The notes under the pieces were generated by a model. That model worked only from the letters and a program-made list of their open reading frames with translations. It was not told where the DNA came from and ran no database searches. The position numbers and the translations under genes are program-made. Positions 17,402 through 26,902 of a stretch of DNA of 64,000 bases are shown here, piece by piece. Position 1 is the stretch's first letter; the number at the start of each line of letters is the position of its first letter. The stretch is from an uncultured Microbacteriaceae bacterium (GTDB lineage: Bacteria; Actinomycetota; Actinomycetes; Actinomycetales; Microbacteriaceae). The stretch is taken from contig CALMSL010000161.1 of assembly GCA_937872445.1 (NCBI GenBank), positions 1-64,000 on the forward strand. Direction: 5' to 3'.

Positions 17402-18031
17402 GTGTCTACCAAGTCACGTACACGCAGCAAGACCCGCCTCTCCCGCGCGTTGGGCATCCCGCTCACGCCGAAGGCGGCCCGTTACCTCGAGAAGCGCCCC
17501 TACGGCCCGGGCGAGCACGGCCGCACCCGCCGCAAGACGGACAGCGACTACGCGGTGCGGCTGCGCGAGAAGCAGCGACTGCGCGCCCAGTACGGCATCC
17601 GCGAAGCTCAACTCAAGATCGTGTTCCAGGAAGCGCGTCGCGCCAATGGCCTGACCGGTGAGAACCTCGTCGAGCTGCTGGAAATGCGGCTGGATGCCCT
17701 CGTCGTCCGTGCCGGATTTGCGCGCACGACCGCGCAGGCGCGTCAGCAGATCGTGCATCGCCACATCATGGTCGACGGTGCCCGCGTGGACCGCCCATCG
17801 TTCCGCGTGAAGCCCGGACAGCTCATCCACGTTCACCCCAAGAGCGAGCAGATGGACCCGTTCCAGGTCGCGGCTGCCGGCGGACACGCCGAGGTCCTTC
17901 CGAAGGTTCCCGCCTACCTTGAGGTTGAGCTCGACCGGCTTCAAGCCCGGCTGGTTCGTCGCCCGAAGCGCGCCGAAGTGCCGATCACGTGCGAAGTTCA
18001 GCTCGTCGTCGAGTACTACGCCGCCCGTTAG
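17402..18031 (+). CDS. rpsD: 30S ribosomal protein S4
   Basis: Primary 16S rRNA-binding protein of the small subunit. The 209 residues begin MSTKSRTRSKTRLSRALGIPLTP and include YGPGEHGRTRRKTDSDYAVRLREKQ, the S4 RNA-binding domain (about 97-160, LEMRLDALVVRAGFARTTAQARQQIVHRHI) and a conserved end VVEYYAAR. The GTG at 17402 follows GAAAGGACACC. There are no CXXC zinc motifs in the N-terminus (C- form), as in many actinobacterial S4 paralogues. The 194-bp region upstream carries structured RNA. Confidence 0.97.
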   Translation: MSTKSRTRSKTRLSRALGIPLTPKAARYLEKRPYGPGEHGRTRRKTDSDYAVRLREKQRLRAQYGIREAQLKIVFQEARRANGLTGENLVELLEMRLDALVVRAGFARTTAQARQQIVHRHIMVDGARVDRPSFRVKPGQLIHVHPKSEQMDPFQVAAAGGHAEVLPKVPAYLEVELDRLQARLVRRPKRAEVPITCEVQLVVEYYAAR

Positions 18032-18049
18032 CCCTTCAGGCTTTCTGGG

Positions 18050-18055
18050 TAGGCT
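18050..18055 (+). promoter_or_regulatory. -10 element TAGGCT upstream of the small membrane protein and alaS
   Basis: TAGGCT lies 19 bp after the rpsD stop and predicts a start near 18062, giving a leader of about 33 nt containing AAGGAG. Confidence 0.4.
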
Positions 18056-18094
18056 TGACAACCCCTGCGGCTCAAACGTGAAGGAGCAATGCTC

Positions 18095-18319
18095 ATGAAG
18101 AAAATTGTGTGGCTCATCGTCGGAATCGGGGTCGGTTTCGTGGTCGCCCACCAGGTGAACAAGACGCCGGAAGGCCGACGGTTCTTCGAGGATGTTGATG
18201 CGAAGGCTCGTGAGTTCGGCGGCGCCGTCGTCGACGGGTACAAGGCGCGTGAGGCGGAGCTTCGTGCGGCCGTTGCCGATGCTGAGGACGCGATCGCCGA
18301 CTTCACCAAGCGCAAGTAA
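18095..18319 (+). CDS. Small single-pass membrane protein between rpsD and alaS
   Basis: 74 residues from the ATG at 18095 (MKKIVWLIVGIGVGF). AAGGAG (18081-18086) is 8 nt from this ATG but only 2 nt from the in-frame ATG at 18089, so 18095 is preferred. One transmembrane helix (about 4-21) is followed by a charged helical domain with NKTPEGRRFFEDVDAKAREFG, ending FTKRK. A conserved small protein sits at this spot in related actinobacteria; its function is unknown to me. Confidence 0.8.
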   Translation: MKKIVWLIVGIGVGFVVAHQVNKTPEGRRFFEDVDAKAREFGGAVVDGYKAREAELRAAVADAEDAIADFTKRK

Positions 18320-18346
18320 TCCGATCCGCCTGGTGCAGAGTACCTA

Positions 18347-21019
18347 GTGCAGACCGCTGAGATTCGACGTCGCTGGCTCGATTTTTTCGGGCAGCGCGGG
18401 CATACCATCGTGCCCTCGGCCTCGCTGGTGAGCGACGACCCCACGTTGCTGTTCACGGTCGCGGGAATGGTTCCGTTCGTGCCGTACCTCACTGGCCTTG
18501 TGCCAGCGCCGTACCCGCGCGCGACGAGCGTGCAGAAGTGCATCAGGACCCTCGATATCGATGAGGTTGGCAAGACCACCCGCCACGGCACGTTCTTTCA
18601 AATGGCAGGAAACTTCTCGTTCGGCGACTATTTCAAGGAACAGGCGATCGCGTATGCCTGGGAGCTGCTGACGACCCCGGAAGCCGACGGAGGCTACGGC
18701 TTCGAGGAGAAGGACCTGTGGATCACGGTCTATCAGGACGACGACGACGCCGCGGCGTACTGGAAAAAGACGGCCGGTCTGCCCGACGAGCGAATCCAAC
18801 GGATGGGCAAGGCCGACAATTACTGGTCGATGGGAACCCCGGGGCCCGCCGGCCCCGACTCCGAGATCTTCTTCGACCGCGGCCCCGCCTACGGGCGCGA
18901 CGGCGGTCCGGCCGCCGATGACAATCGCTACATTGAAATCTGGAACCTCGTGTTCATGCAGTGGCTGCGCGGCGCATCCATTGGCGCACATGACTTCGAA
19001 ATCCTCGGCGAACTTCCCAGGAAGAACATCGACACCGGAATGGGCCTCGAACGAGTCGCATTCATCAAGCAGGGGGTAGAGAACCTCTACGAAATCGACC
19101 AGGTGCGTCCCGTGCTGGATCGCGCGTCGGAAATTTCGGGCAAAAAGTACGGTGCCGACCACGACGACGATGTGCGGATGCGCGTCGTCGCGGACCACGT
19201 CCGGTCCTCGCTCATGCTCATGGCGGACGGCGTCACGCCCTCCAACGAGGGTCGCGGATACATCCTGCGCCGGCTTCTGCGTCGAAGCGTGCGGGCGATG
19301 CGGCTCCTCGACGTGGACGTTGCGACGTTCCCCGAATTGTTCCCCGCCTCCCGCGATGCCATGAAGTCTGCGTACCCGGAAGTGGAAACCGACTTCGACA
19401 GGATCGGGCGGCTCGCGTACGGAGAAGAGGAAACGTTCCTGAAGACGCTGGAGAGCGGCACGAGCATCCTCGATGTCGCGGTCGCCACGGTGCGCAAATC
19501 CGGCAAAGCGCAACTCGAGGGGGACGTCGCGTTTCAATTGCACGACACGTTCGGGTTTCCCATCGACTTGACCGTGGAAATGGCTCAGGAAGCGGGGCTC
19601 AACGTTGACCGCGCCGCATTCGACACGCTCATGGCGCAGCAGCGGGATCGGGCGAAAGCGGACGCGCGCTCCAAGAAGACGCTTCTCGCCGACCTCTCGG
19701 TGTACAGCTCGTTCCGGGCCAAGGGCGAAACTCTCTTCACAGGCTACGAGTTCCTCGACACCGACAGCACCGTGCTCGGCATCATCGTCGGTGGGGAGTC
19801 CGTGCAGCGCGCGTCGGCGGGGGAGATCGCCGACATCATCCTCGCTGAAACGTCCCTGTATCCGGAGTCCGGAGGGCAGGAGGCCGATTCCGGGCGGATC
19901 GTGGGCACCGGTTTCGAGCTCGACGTTCTGGACGTGCAGCGGCCCGTAAAGGGGCTCATCAGCCACAAGGTGGAAGTTTCGCACGGCGAGGTCGGCGTCG
20001 GTGACACCGCGACAAGCGTGGTGGACCCCGAATGGCGCAGAGGCGCAACGCAGGCGCACTCGGCCACCCATGTGATCCACGCCGCGCTGCGCGAGGTTCT
20101 CGGTCCGCAGGCGCACCAGGCGGGTTCCTACAACAAGGCCGGGTACATGCGCCTGGACTTCAACTGGAATCAGGCTCTGTCGCGGGAAACGCGCAGCGAA
20201 ATCGAAGAGATCTCCAATGCTGCCATCCGCCGCAACCTTGACGTCGAGACGCGCGTCATGCCGCTCGACGAGGCGAAGGCCCTGGGCGCCATGGCCCTGT
20301 TCGGCGAAAAGTACGGTCAGACCGTGCGTGTCGTCGACATCGGCGGCCCGTGGTCGCGCGAACTGTGCGCCGGCACCCACGTGGCGCGCAGTGCCGAGAT
20401 CGGGCTGATCAATTTGGTGAGTGAGTCCTCGATTGGATCCAGCAACCGAAGGATCGAATCTCTCGTCGGGATCGAGGGTTTCAAAGACCTGGCGCTCGAG
20501 CGCGCGATCGTGTCCCAGTTGAGCGCGGAGCTCAAGACGCCGCGCGAGTTGCTGCCCGAACGCATCGCCGAACTCCTGGCCAACCTGAAAGCAGCGGAAA
20601 AGAAAATCGCCGACTTCCAGTCCGAAGTCCTCACCCAGCGCGTGCCTTCGCTCCTCGACTCGGCAACCCGGACGGGCGGGATCGTGCGGGTCATCGGGAA
20701 CCTTGGCACCGTCGCTTCCGCGGATGACGTTCGTACGCTCGCGACGACCGTGCGGAGTCGACTGGGCAGCGAGCCGAGCGTCGTCAGTCTTGCCGCCGAG
20801 GTTGCCTCCAGCGGCGGGCAAGGCAAAGCCGTGGTGATTGTCGTGACGAACGAGGCGGCACGGAATGCGGGAGTGAAGGCCGGCCCGCTGTCCAGGCTTG
20901 CCGCGGGAGTTCTCGGCGGGGGCGGAGGCGGCAAGGATGATCTTGCGCAGGGCGGTGGCACCGATGTGGCGGCGATCGACGCCGCACTCGCTGCCGTGGC
21001 AGAGGCCCTGCCCGCGTGA
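18347..21019 (+). CDS. alaS: Alanyl-tRNA synthetase
   Basis: Charges tRNA-Ala and hydrolyses mischarged Ser/Gly-tRNA-Ala. The 890 residues are full length: a class II core at the N-terminus (IRRRWLDFFGQRGHTIVPSAS, then RTLDIDEVGKTTRHGTFFQM), a helical tRNA-recognition region, an editing domain with zinc ligands H571xxxH575 (HSATH) and CAGTH, and a C-terminal domain with the Gly-rich GGGGGGKDD block. The GTG at 18347 gives MQTAEIRRRW, the conserved N-terminus; no Shine-Dalgarno is seen. Its stop overlaps the ruvX start. Confidence 0.98.
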   Translation: MQTAEIRRRWLDFFGQRGHTIVPSASLVSDDPTLLFTVAGMVPFVPYLTGLVPAPYPRATSVQKCIRTLDIDEVGKTTRHGTFFQMAGNFSFGDYFKEQAIAYAWELLTTPEADGGYGFEEKDLWITVYQDDDDAAAYWKKTAGLPDERIQRMGKADNYWSMGTPGPAGPDSEIFFDRGPAYGRDGGPAADDNRYIEIWNLVFMQWLRGASIGAHDFEILGELPRKNIDTGMGLERVAFIKQGVENLYEIDQVRPVLDRASEISGKKYGADHDDDVRMRVVADHVRSSLMLMADGVTPSNEGRGYILRRLLRRSVRAMRLLDVDVATFPELFPASRDAMKSAYPEVETDFDRIGRLAYGEEETFLKTLESGTSILDVAVATVRKSGKAQLEGDVAFQLHDTFGFPIDLTVEMAQEAGLNVDRAAFDTLMAQQRDRAKADARSKKTLLADLSVYSSFRAKGETLFTGYEFLDTDSTVLGIIVGGESVQRASAGEIADIILAETSLYPESGGQEADSGRIVGTGFELDVLDVQRPVKGLISHKVEVSHGEVGVGDTATSVVDPEWRRGATQAHSATHVIHAALREVLGPQAHQAGSYNKAGYMRLDFNWNQALSRETRSEIEEISNAAIRRNLDVETRVMPLDEAKALGAMALFGEKYGQTVRVVDIGGPWSRELCAGTHVARSAEIGLINLVSESSIGSSNRRIESLVGIEGFKDLALERAIVSQLSAELKTPRELLPERIAELLANLKAAEKKIADFQSEVLTQRVPSLLDSATRTGGIVRVIGNLGTVASADDVRTLATTVRSRLGSEPSVVSLAAEVASSGGQGKAVVIVVTNEAARNAGVKAGPLSRLAAGVLGGGGGGKDDLAQGGGTDVAAIDAALAAVAEALPA

Positions 21020-21480
21020 CGTTTCGTACGGGTGTGCGTCTCGGCATTGACGTCGGACGCGCACGAATCGGAGTTGCGCGGTGTGACCCTGACGGGTTGC
21101 TGGTGAGCCCGGTGGTCACGCTCACGCGCGGGAAGGGCGATATTGGGGCACTCGCCAGGATTGCCGATGCCGACGACATCCTGGAGTTTGTGGTCGGGCT
21201 GCCGCTGTCGCTTTCCGGTGCCCGCACCGCGTCAACGCAGGACGCGCGCGACTTCGCGACGGCACTCGGCGATGCATCCGGTCGCCCCGTGCGGCTCGTC
21301 GACGAGCGCCTCTCCACCGTGGCAGCACAGCGATCCCTTCACGAGGCGGGTCGGACCACTCGCAGTTCGCGTCCGGTCATCGATCAGGTGGCCGCCACTA
21401 TAATTTTGCAACACGCCATCGATGCGGAACGTGCTGGCGGCAACCCGCCGGGCGAACTCATCATCCCGACCGAAGGATAG
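21016..21480 (+). CDS. ruvX: Holliday junction resolvase-like / pre-16S rRNA nuclease YqgF
   Basis: 154-residue RNase H-fold protein of the YqgF/RuvX family, linked to 16S rRNA 5'-end maturation and annotated also as a putative Holliday junction resolvase. Seen are RLGIDVGRARIGVA (first catalytic Asp), VVGLPLSLSG, VRLVDERLSTVAAQ (Glu), and the last acidic block IDQVAA. The GTG at 21016 overlaps the alaS stop by four bases. The alaS-ruvX-mltG-aroE order is conserved in actinobacteria. mltG begins 6 bp later. Confidence 0.94.
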   Translation: MTFRTGVRLGIDVGRARIGVARCDPDGLLVSPVVTLTRGKGDIGALARIADADDILEFVVGLPLSLSGARTASTQDARDFATALGDASGRPVRLVDERLSTVAAQRSLHEAGRTTRSSRPVIDQVAATIILQHAIDAERAGGNPPGELIIPTEG

Positions 21481-21486
21481 CGAATC

Positions 21487-22785
21487 GTGGCAGACGAACC
21501 CCGTTGGGAGGAGATTTTCTCCTCGCAGCCCGAAGGATCGCCGGCCGATGCGTCTGGTGCCTCGCCCGCCCCGCAGTCCCGCCGGGAAGCCCGAGCGGCC
21601 GAAAATTCCCGGTCCGCGGCCCGCCGAGGCTCACCATCACGGCCGCCGAAGGCGCCGCGGAAGCCGGGCGGTTCGAAACCGGTGGCGGGAGCCGGCGGCG
21701 ATGCCCCGCGCACGCGGCGCCGCTGGATCGGCTGGCTCGTCGCTGTCGTCGTGATCCTTGGCCTCGCCGGGGGAGGAGCGGGCTACGCGTGGCTCAATTT
21801 CGAACCGCAAATCCGCAAGGTGCTGGGCTGGGAACTTCCGCCTCCCGACTACGAGGGCCAGGGTACCGGACAGGCAACGATCGTGATCGCCAGCGGCGAC
21901 ACGGGGGTTGAGGTCACCAATTCGCTCCTCAATGCCGGTGTGATCAAAAGCTTCGACACGTTCTACAACCTGCTTCTGGCACAGAAGCCGCCAGTGGAGT
22001 TTTTTCCCGGTTACTACGTGCTTGCCGAGAAAATGAGCTCAGCCGCGGCCCTCGCCGCGATTCAGGATCCATCGAAGAGGGTGGAGCATACCGCCCTCAT
22101 TCCCGAGGGCAAGAGCATCGATCAGGTATTCGACATCCTGTCCACGGCGACAAACCTGCCGGTTTCGGATTTCGTGGCCGCCGCGAAAGACCCCACCAGT
22201 TACGGTGTGGCGGCAGACGCGCCAAGTCTGGAAGGCTACCTGTTCCCCGCCACCTACAAGTTCGACCCGGGAGTGGATGCCCGCAGCGTCCTCACCACCC
22301 TCGTGAATCGCACGTTCACGTCGCTGGATGCCGCCGGGGTAGCCCCGGCCGACCGCCTCAAGGTTCTCACGCTCGCTTCCATCATTCAGCGTGAAGCCGG
22401 GCGCGACTCGAAGGACTTCTACAAGGTGTCGCGAGTGTTCACCAACCGGTTGGAGAATGGCTGGCATTTGGAATCCGACGCCACCGTGTCCTACGGCACG
22501 GGGAGGACCCACACCGTGTGGACGACGGCCGCCGAGCGTGCCGACGCATCGAACAAGTACAACACCTACGCGAATCCGGGACTGCCGATCGGGCCGATCG
22601 GGGCAGCGGGAGACCTCGCTATCGACGCGGCGTTGCACCCGGCGGACGGTCCGTGGTTCTACTTCGTCCCGGTGAACTTGGACACGGGGGAGACCGTGTT
22701 CTCCGTCACGCTGGCCCAGCACGAGGCGGCGGTTCGTCAGTTGCAGGAGTGGTGCCGAACGTCGCAAAGCCCGAACTGTGGCTGA
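21487..22785 (+). CDS. mltG: Endolytic peptidoglycan transglycosylase MltG
   Basis: Membrane-bound enzyme that cuts nascent glycan strands. The 432 residues comprise a disordered cytoplasmic tail rich in Pro, Arg, Ser and Gly (1-76), a transmembrane helix (about 79-101), a LysM-like segment (about 125-190), and the YceG catalytic domain (about 200-425). E303 in SIIQREAGR is at the catalytic-Glu position of the family; YNTYANPGLPIGPI is another family block. GTG start with GAAGGA upstream. The C-terminal RTSQSPNCG overlaps the aroE start by 8 bases. Confidence 0.94.
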   Translation: MADEPRWEEIFSSQPEGSPADASGASPAPQSRREARAAENSRSAARRGSPSRPPKAPRKPGGSKPVAGAGGDAPRTRRRWIGWLVAVVVILGLAGGGAGYAWLNFEPQIRKVLGWELPPPDYEGQGTGQATIVIASGDTGVEVTNSLLNAGVIKSFDTFYNLLLAQKPPVEFFPGYYVLAEKMSSAAALAAIQDPSKRVEHTALIPEGKSIDQVFDILSTATNLPVSDFVAAAKDPTSYGVAADAPSLEGYLFPATYKFDPGVDARSVLTTLVNRTFTSLDAAGVAPADRLKVLTLASIIQREAGRDSKDFYKVSRVFTNRLENGWHLESDATVSYGTGRTHTVWTTAAERADASNKYNTYANPGLPIGPIGAAGDLAIDAALHPADGPWFYFVPVNLDTGETVFSVTLAQHEAAVRQLQEWCRTSQSPNCG

Positions 22786-23617
22786 CGGCCGAAACCGACT
22801 CGCCGTTCTCGGTTCGCCCATCGCGCACTCGAAATCGCCCGCCATCCACCGGGCCGCGTATCGGGCGCTCGGCCTGGACTGGACCTACGACGCCGTGGAG
22901 GTCGCGTCGGGCGAACTGGGCGCGTTTTTGGACGGATGCGGCGGCTCCTGGCGGGGCCTGTCCCTGACCATGCCGCTCAAGCGCGAGGTTGTGCCGTACC
23001 TGGCTGAGCAGGATGGCGTGTCCAGGCTCGTCGGCGCCGTCAACACGGTGCTCTTCACCGAAGGCGGACGTGCGGGGTTCAACACCGATGTGTTCGGTGC
23101 AGAACGGCTGCTCCGCGAGTCGGTTTCCGGTACGCTGCGTCACGCACTCATCCTGGGCGGTGGCGCAACGGCCGGGTCGCTCATCGTCGCACTCGCGAAC
23201 TGCGGCGCGAGCGAGATCACCGTGTCGACGCGTTCCCCGGAAAAGTCGACGGGATTGCTGGCCCTCGCCGATCAACTGGGGGTGGCACTTGCCGTCGGAG
23301 GCCCGGACGTTCTGCCGGAGGACCTCGACGTCGTGGTGAGCGCGCTCCCCGGCACCGCCCCGCTGCCGCGGGAGTTCCCGGCCGCGATTCGCGCGACAGT
23401 TCCCCTCGTCGACATTGCTTACGAGCCCTGGCCAACGCCGATCGCCCGGCATTGGCTCGAGGCAGCAGGGGGCGTCGCGAACAACGGGCTGGGAATGCTT
23501 CTGTATCAGGCGTTGATTCAAGTGCGCATTTTTGTGGCGGGCGACCCAGAGCGCGAGCTCCCCGGCGAGGCCGACGTGCTCGGTGCGATGAGGTCAGCGG
23601 CGCTCGGCCCGGTCTGA
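22778..23617 (+). CDS. aroE: Shikimate dehydrogenase
   Basis: Reduces 3-dehydroshikimate to shikimate with NADPH. The 279 residues begin MADGRNRLAVLGSPIAHSKSP, carrying the substrate-binding Ser residues; K68 in LTMPLK and the Asp in GFNTDVFG are the catalytic pair. GGGATAGS (about 130) is the nucleotide-binding loop of the Rossmann domain, and NNGLGMLLYQA is the C-terminal family block. GTG 22778 overlaps mltG. First gene of a compact aroE-C-K-B-Q run. Confidence 0.94.
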   Translation: MADGRNRLAVLGSPIAHSKSPAIHRAAYRALGLDWTYDAVEVASGELGAFLDGCGGSWRGLSLTMPLKREVVPYLAEQDGVSRLVGAVNTVLFTEGGRAGFNTDVFGAERLLRESVSGTLRHALILGGGATAGSLIVALANCGASEITVSTRSPEKSTGLLALADQLGVALAVGGPDVLPEDLDVVVSALPGTAPLPREFPAAIRATVPLVDIAYEPWPTPIARHWLEAAGGVANNGLGMLLYQALIQVRIFVAGDPERELPGEADVLGAMRSAALGPV

Positions 23618-23635
23618 GCATGGGAGGATGAGACC

Positions 23636-24859
23636 ATGCTTCGATGGCTCACGGCAGGGGAATCGCACGGCCCGGAACTCCTCGCCATCCTGGAGGGGAT
23701 GCCCGCGGGCGTTCCGGTCGGCCTTGCCGACATTCGCGCGGATCTCGCCCGCCGGAGGCTCGGCTACGGGCGCGGAGCCCGCCAGAAGTTCGAGGAAGAC
23801 GAACTGACAATTTCCGGCGGAATCCGATTCGGGCTCACGATGGGAAGTCCGATTGCGCTGCGCATCGGCAACAGCGAGTGGCCGCGCTGGGTCGACGTCA
23901 TGAGCGCGGAGCCCGTGGATCCCGCGACCCTGCCGAAAGGTCGAGGGGCCCCGCTCACCCGGCCGAGACCGGGCCACGCCGATCTGGTCGGCATGCAGAA
24001 GTACGGTTTCGAGGAGGCCAGGAACGTTCTCGAGCGGGCCAGCGCGCGCGAAACCGCCGCGCGGGTCGCTCTGGGGGCCATCGCGCGCGCGTTTCTGGCC
24101 GAATTCGGCGTCAGCGTCCTCAGCCACACGCTGTCCATCGGCACCGTGCGCGTTCCGGAAAGCACGCCGCTCCCGGGGCCGGATGATGTCGCGAGACTCG
24201 ATGAAGACCCGCTCCGGTGCGCGGATCCGGACACGAGCGCCCTCATGGTCGCCGAAGTGGATTCCGCCCAGAAGGATGGTGACACGCTCGGCGGCGTGAT
24301 CGAGGTCCTCGCGTTCGGTCTGCCGCCGGGGCTCGGTTCCTACGCCCACTGGGACCGGCGACTCGACGCCCAACTCGCCTCCGCCATCATGGGCATCCAG
24401 GCGATCAAGGGGGTCGAGGTCGGCGATGGGTTCCTGACGACCACGAGGCGAGGGTCGAAAGCGCACGACGAGCTGTTCACGACCGAATCCGGCATTGCGC
24501 GTTCCACCGATCGGGCGGGAGGCACAGAGGGCGGAATGAGCACGGGAAGCGTGCTCCGCGTTCGCGCCGGAATGAAACCCATCTCCACCGTCCCGCACGC
24601 GTTGCGCACGATCGATGTCGCCACGGGCGTTGCCGCCGAAGCTCACCACCAGCGTTCGGACGTCTGCGCGGTCCCCGCGTCGGGCATCGTCGCGGAGGCG
24701 ATGGTCGCGCTGGTTCTCGCCAATTCGCTGCTGGAGAAGTTCGGCGGGGATTCGCTCGCGGAGACCCGGCGAAACGTGCGCAGCTACCTCGATGCGATCC
24801 CCGAGAACCTGCGGATGTCGGCCACCGCGCAGTCAGAACACGCGTCCGACGCGACATGA
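23636..24859 (+). CDS. aroC: Chorismate synthase
   Basis: Converts 5-enolpyruvylshikimate 3-phosphate to chorismate with reduced FMN. The 407 residues show [27 protein letters not shown], the signature [15 protein letters not shown], the block [27 protein letters not shown], and the conserved C-terminal [27 protein letters not shown] ribosome-binding site precedes the ATG. Its end overlaps aroK by four bases (ATGA). The aroA EPSP synthase that makes its substrate is not in the window. Confidence 0.98.
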   Translation: MLRWLTAGESHGPELLAILEGMPAGVPVGLADIRADLARRRLGYGRGARQKFEEDELTISGGIRFGLTMGSPIALRIGNSEWPRWVDVMSAEPVDPATLPKGRGAPLTRPRPGHADLVGMQKYGFEEARNVLERASARETAARVALGAIARAFLAEFGVSVLSHTLSIGTVRVPESTPLPGPDDVARLDEDPLRCADPDTSALMVAEVDSAQKDGDTLGGVIEVLAFGLPPGLGSYAHWDRRLDAQLASAIMGIQAIKGVEVGDGFLTTTRRGSKAHDELFTTESGIARSTDRAGGTEGGMSTGSVLRVRAGMKPISTVPHALRTIDVATGVAAEAHHQRSDVCAVPASGIVAEAMVALVLANSLLEKFGGDSLAETRRNVRSYLDAIPENLRMSATAQSEHASDAT

Positions 24860-25371
24860 CCGGATCGACCCCGTATCTCGTCGTGATTGGCCCTCCCGGG
24901 GCTGGCAAGAGCGTGCTGGGAAAGATCGTGGCCAAACTTCTGCGCGTTCCGTTCGTGGACACGGACCGCCGGATCGCGGCAAAGCACGGCCCCATCGCCA
25001 CGATCTTCGCCGAGCGCGGCGAGGAATGGTTTCGGGCGGCGGAACGCATCGAGGTGGCACAGGCGCTCACGGAGCGCGCCGTCGTGGCGCTCGGCGGCGG
25101 AGCGGTCCTCAATTCGGACACGCAAAAAGAGCTCGCCTCGGTGCGCGTGGTGCACGTGACCGTGTCGCCCGAGGCGGTCGACAGCAGGATTCAGGGTTCA
25201 ACGCGGCCGCTTCTGCTCGGCGGCATCGAATCGTGGAAGCGGATCGTCGCCGAGCGGAAGGACGTGTACGAACGCCTCGCCACACGAACCGTCGACACCT
25301 CGGATCGCCCGGCGCGATCCATCGCCCACGAACTTGCCGAGTGGGTTCAGAGACTGGAGGAGGGCAGTTGA
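24856..25371 (+). CDS. aroK: Shikimate kinase
   Basis: Phosphorylates shikimate with ATP. 171 residues, a P-loop NMP-kinase fold: Walker A GPPGAGKS (12-19), the shikimate-binding [18 protein letters not shown] and the VALGGGAVL block, and the lid arginine in STRPLL. The ATG overlaps the aroC stop and the stop overlaps the aroB TTG, so three enzymes of the pathway are translationally coupled. Confidence 0.95.
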   Translation: MTGSTPYLVVIGPPGAGKSVLGKIVAKLLRVPFVDTDRRIAAKHGPIATIFAERGEEWFRAAERIEVAQALTERAVVALGGGAVLNSDTQKELASVRVVHVTVSPEAVDSRIQGSTRPLLLGGIESWKRIVAERKDVYERLATRTVDTSDRPARSIAHELAEWVQRLEEGS

Positions 25372-26435
25372 GAGCGATCACCGTGTCCGGCGCCGCACCC
25401 TACGAGGTGCACATCGGGCGAGGCATCCTGCCCGACTTGTCGTCGCACCTCGGTGCGGCGGTGCAGAAAGTGCTCATCGTCCACCAACCGTCCCTGGCGA
25501 GCATCGCCGGCATCCTGCGCGAGCAACTGTCGCCGAACTACGAGGTGCTTCTCGCCGAAATTCCGGACGGCGAAGCGGCCAAACGCGTCGAAGTCGCGGC
25601 GTTCTGCTGGCAAATCCTCGGCACCGCGGACTTCACCCGGTCGGATGCCATCATCGGGTTCGGCGGCGGAGCCGCGACCGACCTCGCCGGGTTCGTCGCG
25701 GCGACCTGGCTGCGCGGCGTCACGCTCATCCAGGTGCCCACAACCGTGCTCGGCATGGTGGACGCGTCGATCGGCGGAAAGACCGGGATCAACACCTCGG
25801 AAGGGAAGAACCTGGTGGGGTCGTTCTACCAGCCGTCCTCCGTCCTCGCCGACCTCGACATCCTCGCGGGGCTGGACCGGCGCGATACCCTCGCCGGATT
25901 CGCCGAAATCGTGAAGTGCGGTTTCATCGCCGACCCGGAAATCCTCGACATCATCGAGCGCGACGTCGACGCGGCAACCGATACCGAATCCGAGGAGTTC
26001 CGCCGCCTCGTCGAACTCGCCGTCGCCGTGAAGGCGAACGTCGTCGGCGAGGATTTCCGGGAGGCCGGCATCCGGGAAATCCTGAACTACGGGCACACGG
26101 TCGGCCACGCGATCGAATACGCGGAGCGTTTTCGCTGGCGCCACGGCGATGCCGTGGCCGTCGGGATGGTGTTCGCCGCCGAACTCGCGAGGCTCGCCGG
26201 CCGGCTGGGCGATGACGTTGTCGACCGCCACCGCACGATCCTGGAATCCCTCGGTCTGCCGGTCACCTACCCCCTCGGGCGCTGGAATACGCTGGCGAGC
26301 GTCATGAAGCGGGACAAGAAGGCGCGCGGCGACCTGCTCAGGTTCGTCATCCTCGACGATGTCGCACGCCCCACCATTTTGGCCGGACCGGACGAGTCGT
26401 TGCTCTTCGCCGCGTGGCAGGAAGTCGGCAGTTAG
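25368..26435 (+). CDS. aroB: 3-dehydroquinate synthase
   Basis: NAD- and metal-dependent enzyme that closes the ring from DAHP to 3-dehydroquinate. From TTG 25368 it has 355 residues ([21 protein letters not shown]). The TTG shares two bases with the aroK stop and has GGAGGAGGG just upstream; the frame is open far upstream but only this start gives the family length. Visible are GFGGGAATDLAGFVAATWLRG, TTVLGMVDASIGGKTGIN, the metal ligands in AEIVKCG and NYGHTVGHAIEY. Confidence 0.96.
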   Translation: MRAITVSGAAPYEVHIGRGILPDLSSHLGAAVQKVLIVHQPSLASIAGILREQLSPNYEVLLAEIPDGEAAKRVEVAAFCWQILGTADFTRSDAIIGFGGGAATDLAGFVAATWLRGVTLIQVPTTVLGMVDASIGGKTGINTSEGKNLVGSFYQPSSVLADLDILAGLDRRDTLAGFAEIVKCGFIADPEILDIIERDVDAATDTESEEFRRLVELAVAVKANVVGEDFREAGIREILNYGHTVGHAIEYAERFRWRHGDAVAVGMVFAAELARLAGRLGDDVVDRHRTILESLGLPVTYPLGRWNTLASVMKRDKKARGDLLRFVILDDVARPTILAGPDESLLFAAWQEVGS

Positions 26436-26438
26436 AGT
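26433..26438 (+). promoter_or_regulatory. -10 element TAGAGT, leaderless aroQ promoter
   Basis: TAGAGT includes the aroB stop codon and ends 7 nt before the aroQ ATG; no Shine-Dalgarno intervenes. Confidence 0.45.
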
Positions 26439-26445
26439 TGCAGGC

Positions 26446-26883
26446 ATGACGCGTGTACTCGTACTGAATGGCCCTAATTTGTCTCGCCTGGGCAGCAGGG
26501 AACCCGACGTGTACGGCTCGCAGAGCCTTGACGACCTGCGCGGGCAACTGCTCGCGGCCGCGGGGGACCTCACCGTGGAGCTGCGGCAAAGCGACGACGA
26601 GGCCGAGCTGATCGGATGGCTGCACGAAGCGGTGGACACCCGGTCCCATGTCATCCTGAACCCGGCCGCGTTCACCCACTACTCGTACGCGCTCCGCGAC
26701 GCTGTGGCGCTCGTCACGGCGGCAGGGCTCATCCTCATCGAAGTCCATCTTTCCAACCCGCACGCGCGCGAGGAGTTCCGGCACACGAGCGTCATCTCCG
26801 GCGTCGCGACGGGCGTGATCGCCGGTCTCGGCTTCGACTCCTACCTGCTCGCCCTCGAGCTGGTGCGTCGACGTTCGGCATGA
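26446..26883 (+). CDS. aroQ: Type II 3-dehydroquinate dehydratase
   Basis: Dehydrates 3-dehydroquinate to 3-dehydroshikimate; dodecameric type II enzyme. 145 residues: VLVLNGPNLSRLGSREPDVYG with the catalytic Tyr, ILNPAAFTHYSYALRDAV (Asn in NPAA), and EVHLSNPHAREEFRHTSV with the catalytic His. The ATG at 26446 gives the normal N-terminus and lies 7 nt after a -10-like element. Its stop codon is the first arm of a palindrome upstream of efp. Confidence 0.96.
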   Translation: MTRVLVLNGPNLSRLGSREPDVYGSQSLDDLRGQLLAAAGDLTVELRQSDDEAELIGWLHEAVDTRSHVILNPAAFTHYSYALRDAVALVTAAGLILIEVHLSNPHAREEFRHTSVISGVATGVIAGLGFDSYLLALELVRRRSA

Positions 26884-26902
26884 CCCCATAAACTTGGGGT
26901 CA
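26881..26902 (+). promoter_or_regulatory. Palindrome framing the efp -10 element
   Basis: TGACCCCA (26881-26888) and TGGGGTCA (26895-26902) are perfect 8-bp inverted arms. The six bases between them, TAAACT (26889-26894), look like the -10 hexamer and end 7 nt before the efp ATG, whose A is the last base of the palindrome. The first arm starts with the aroQ stop. It could be an operator or a read-through RNA hairpin over the start codon. Confidence 0.55.
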
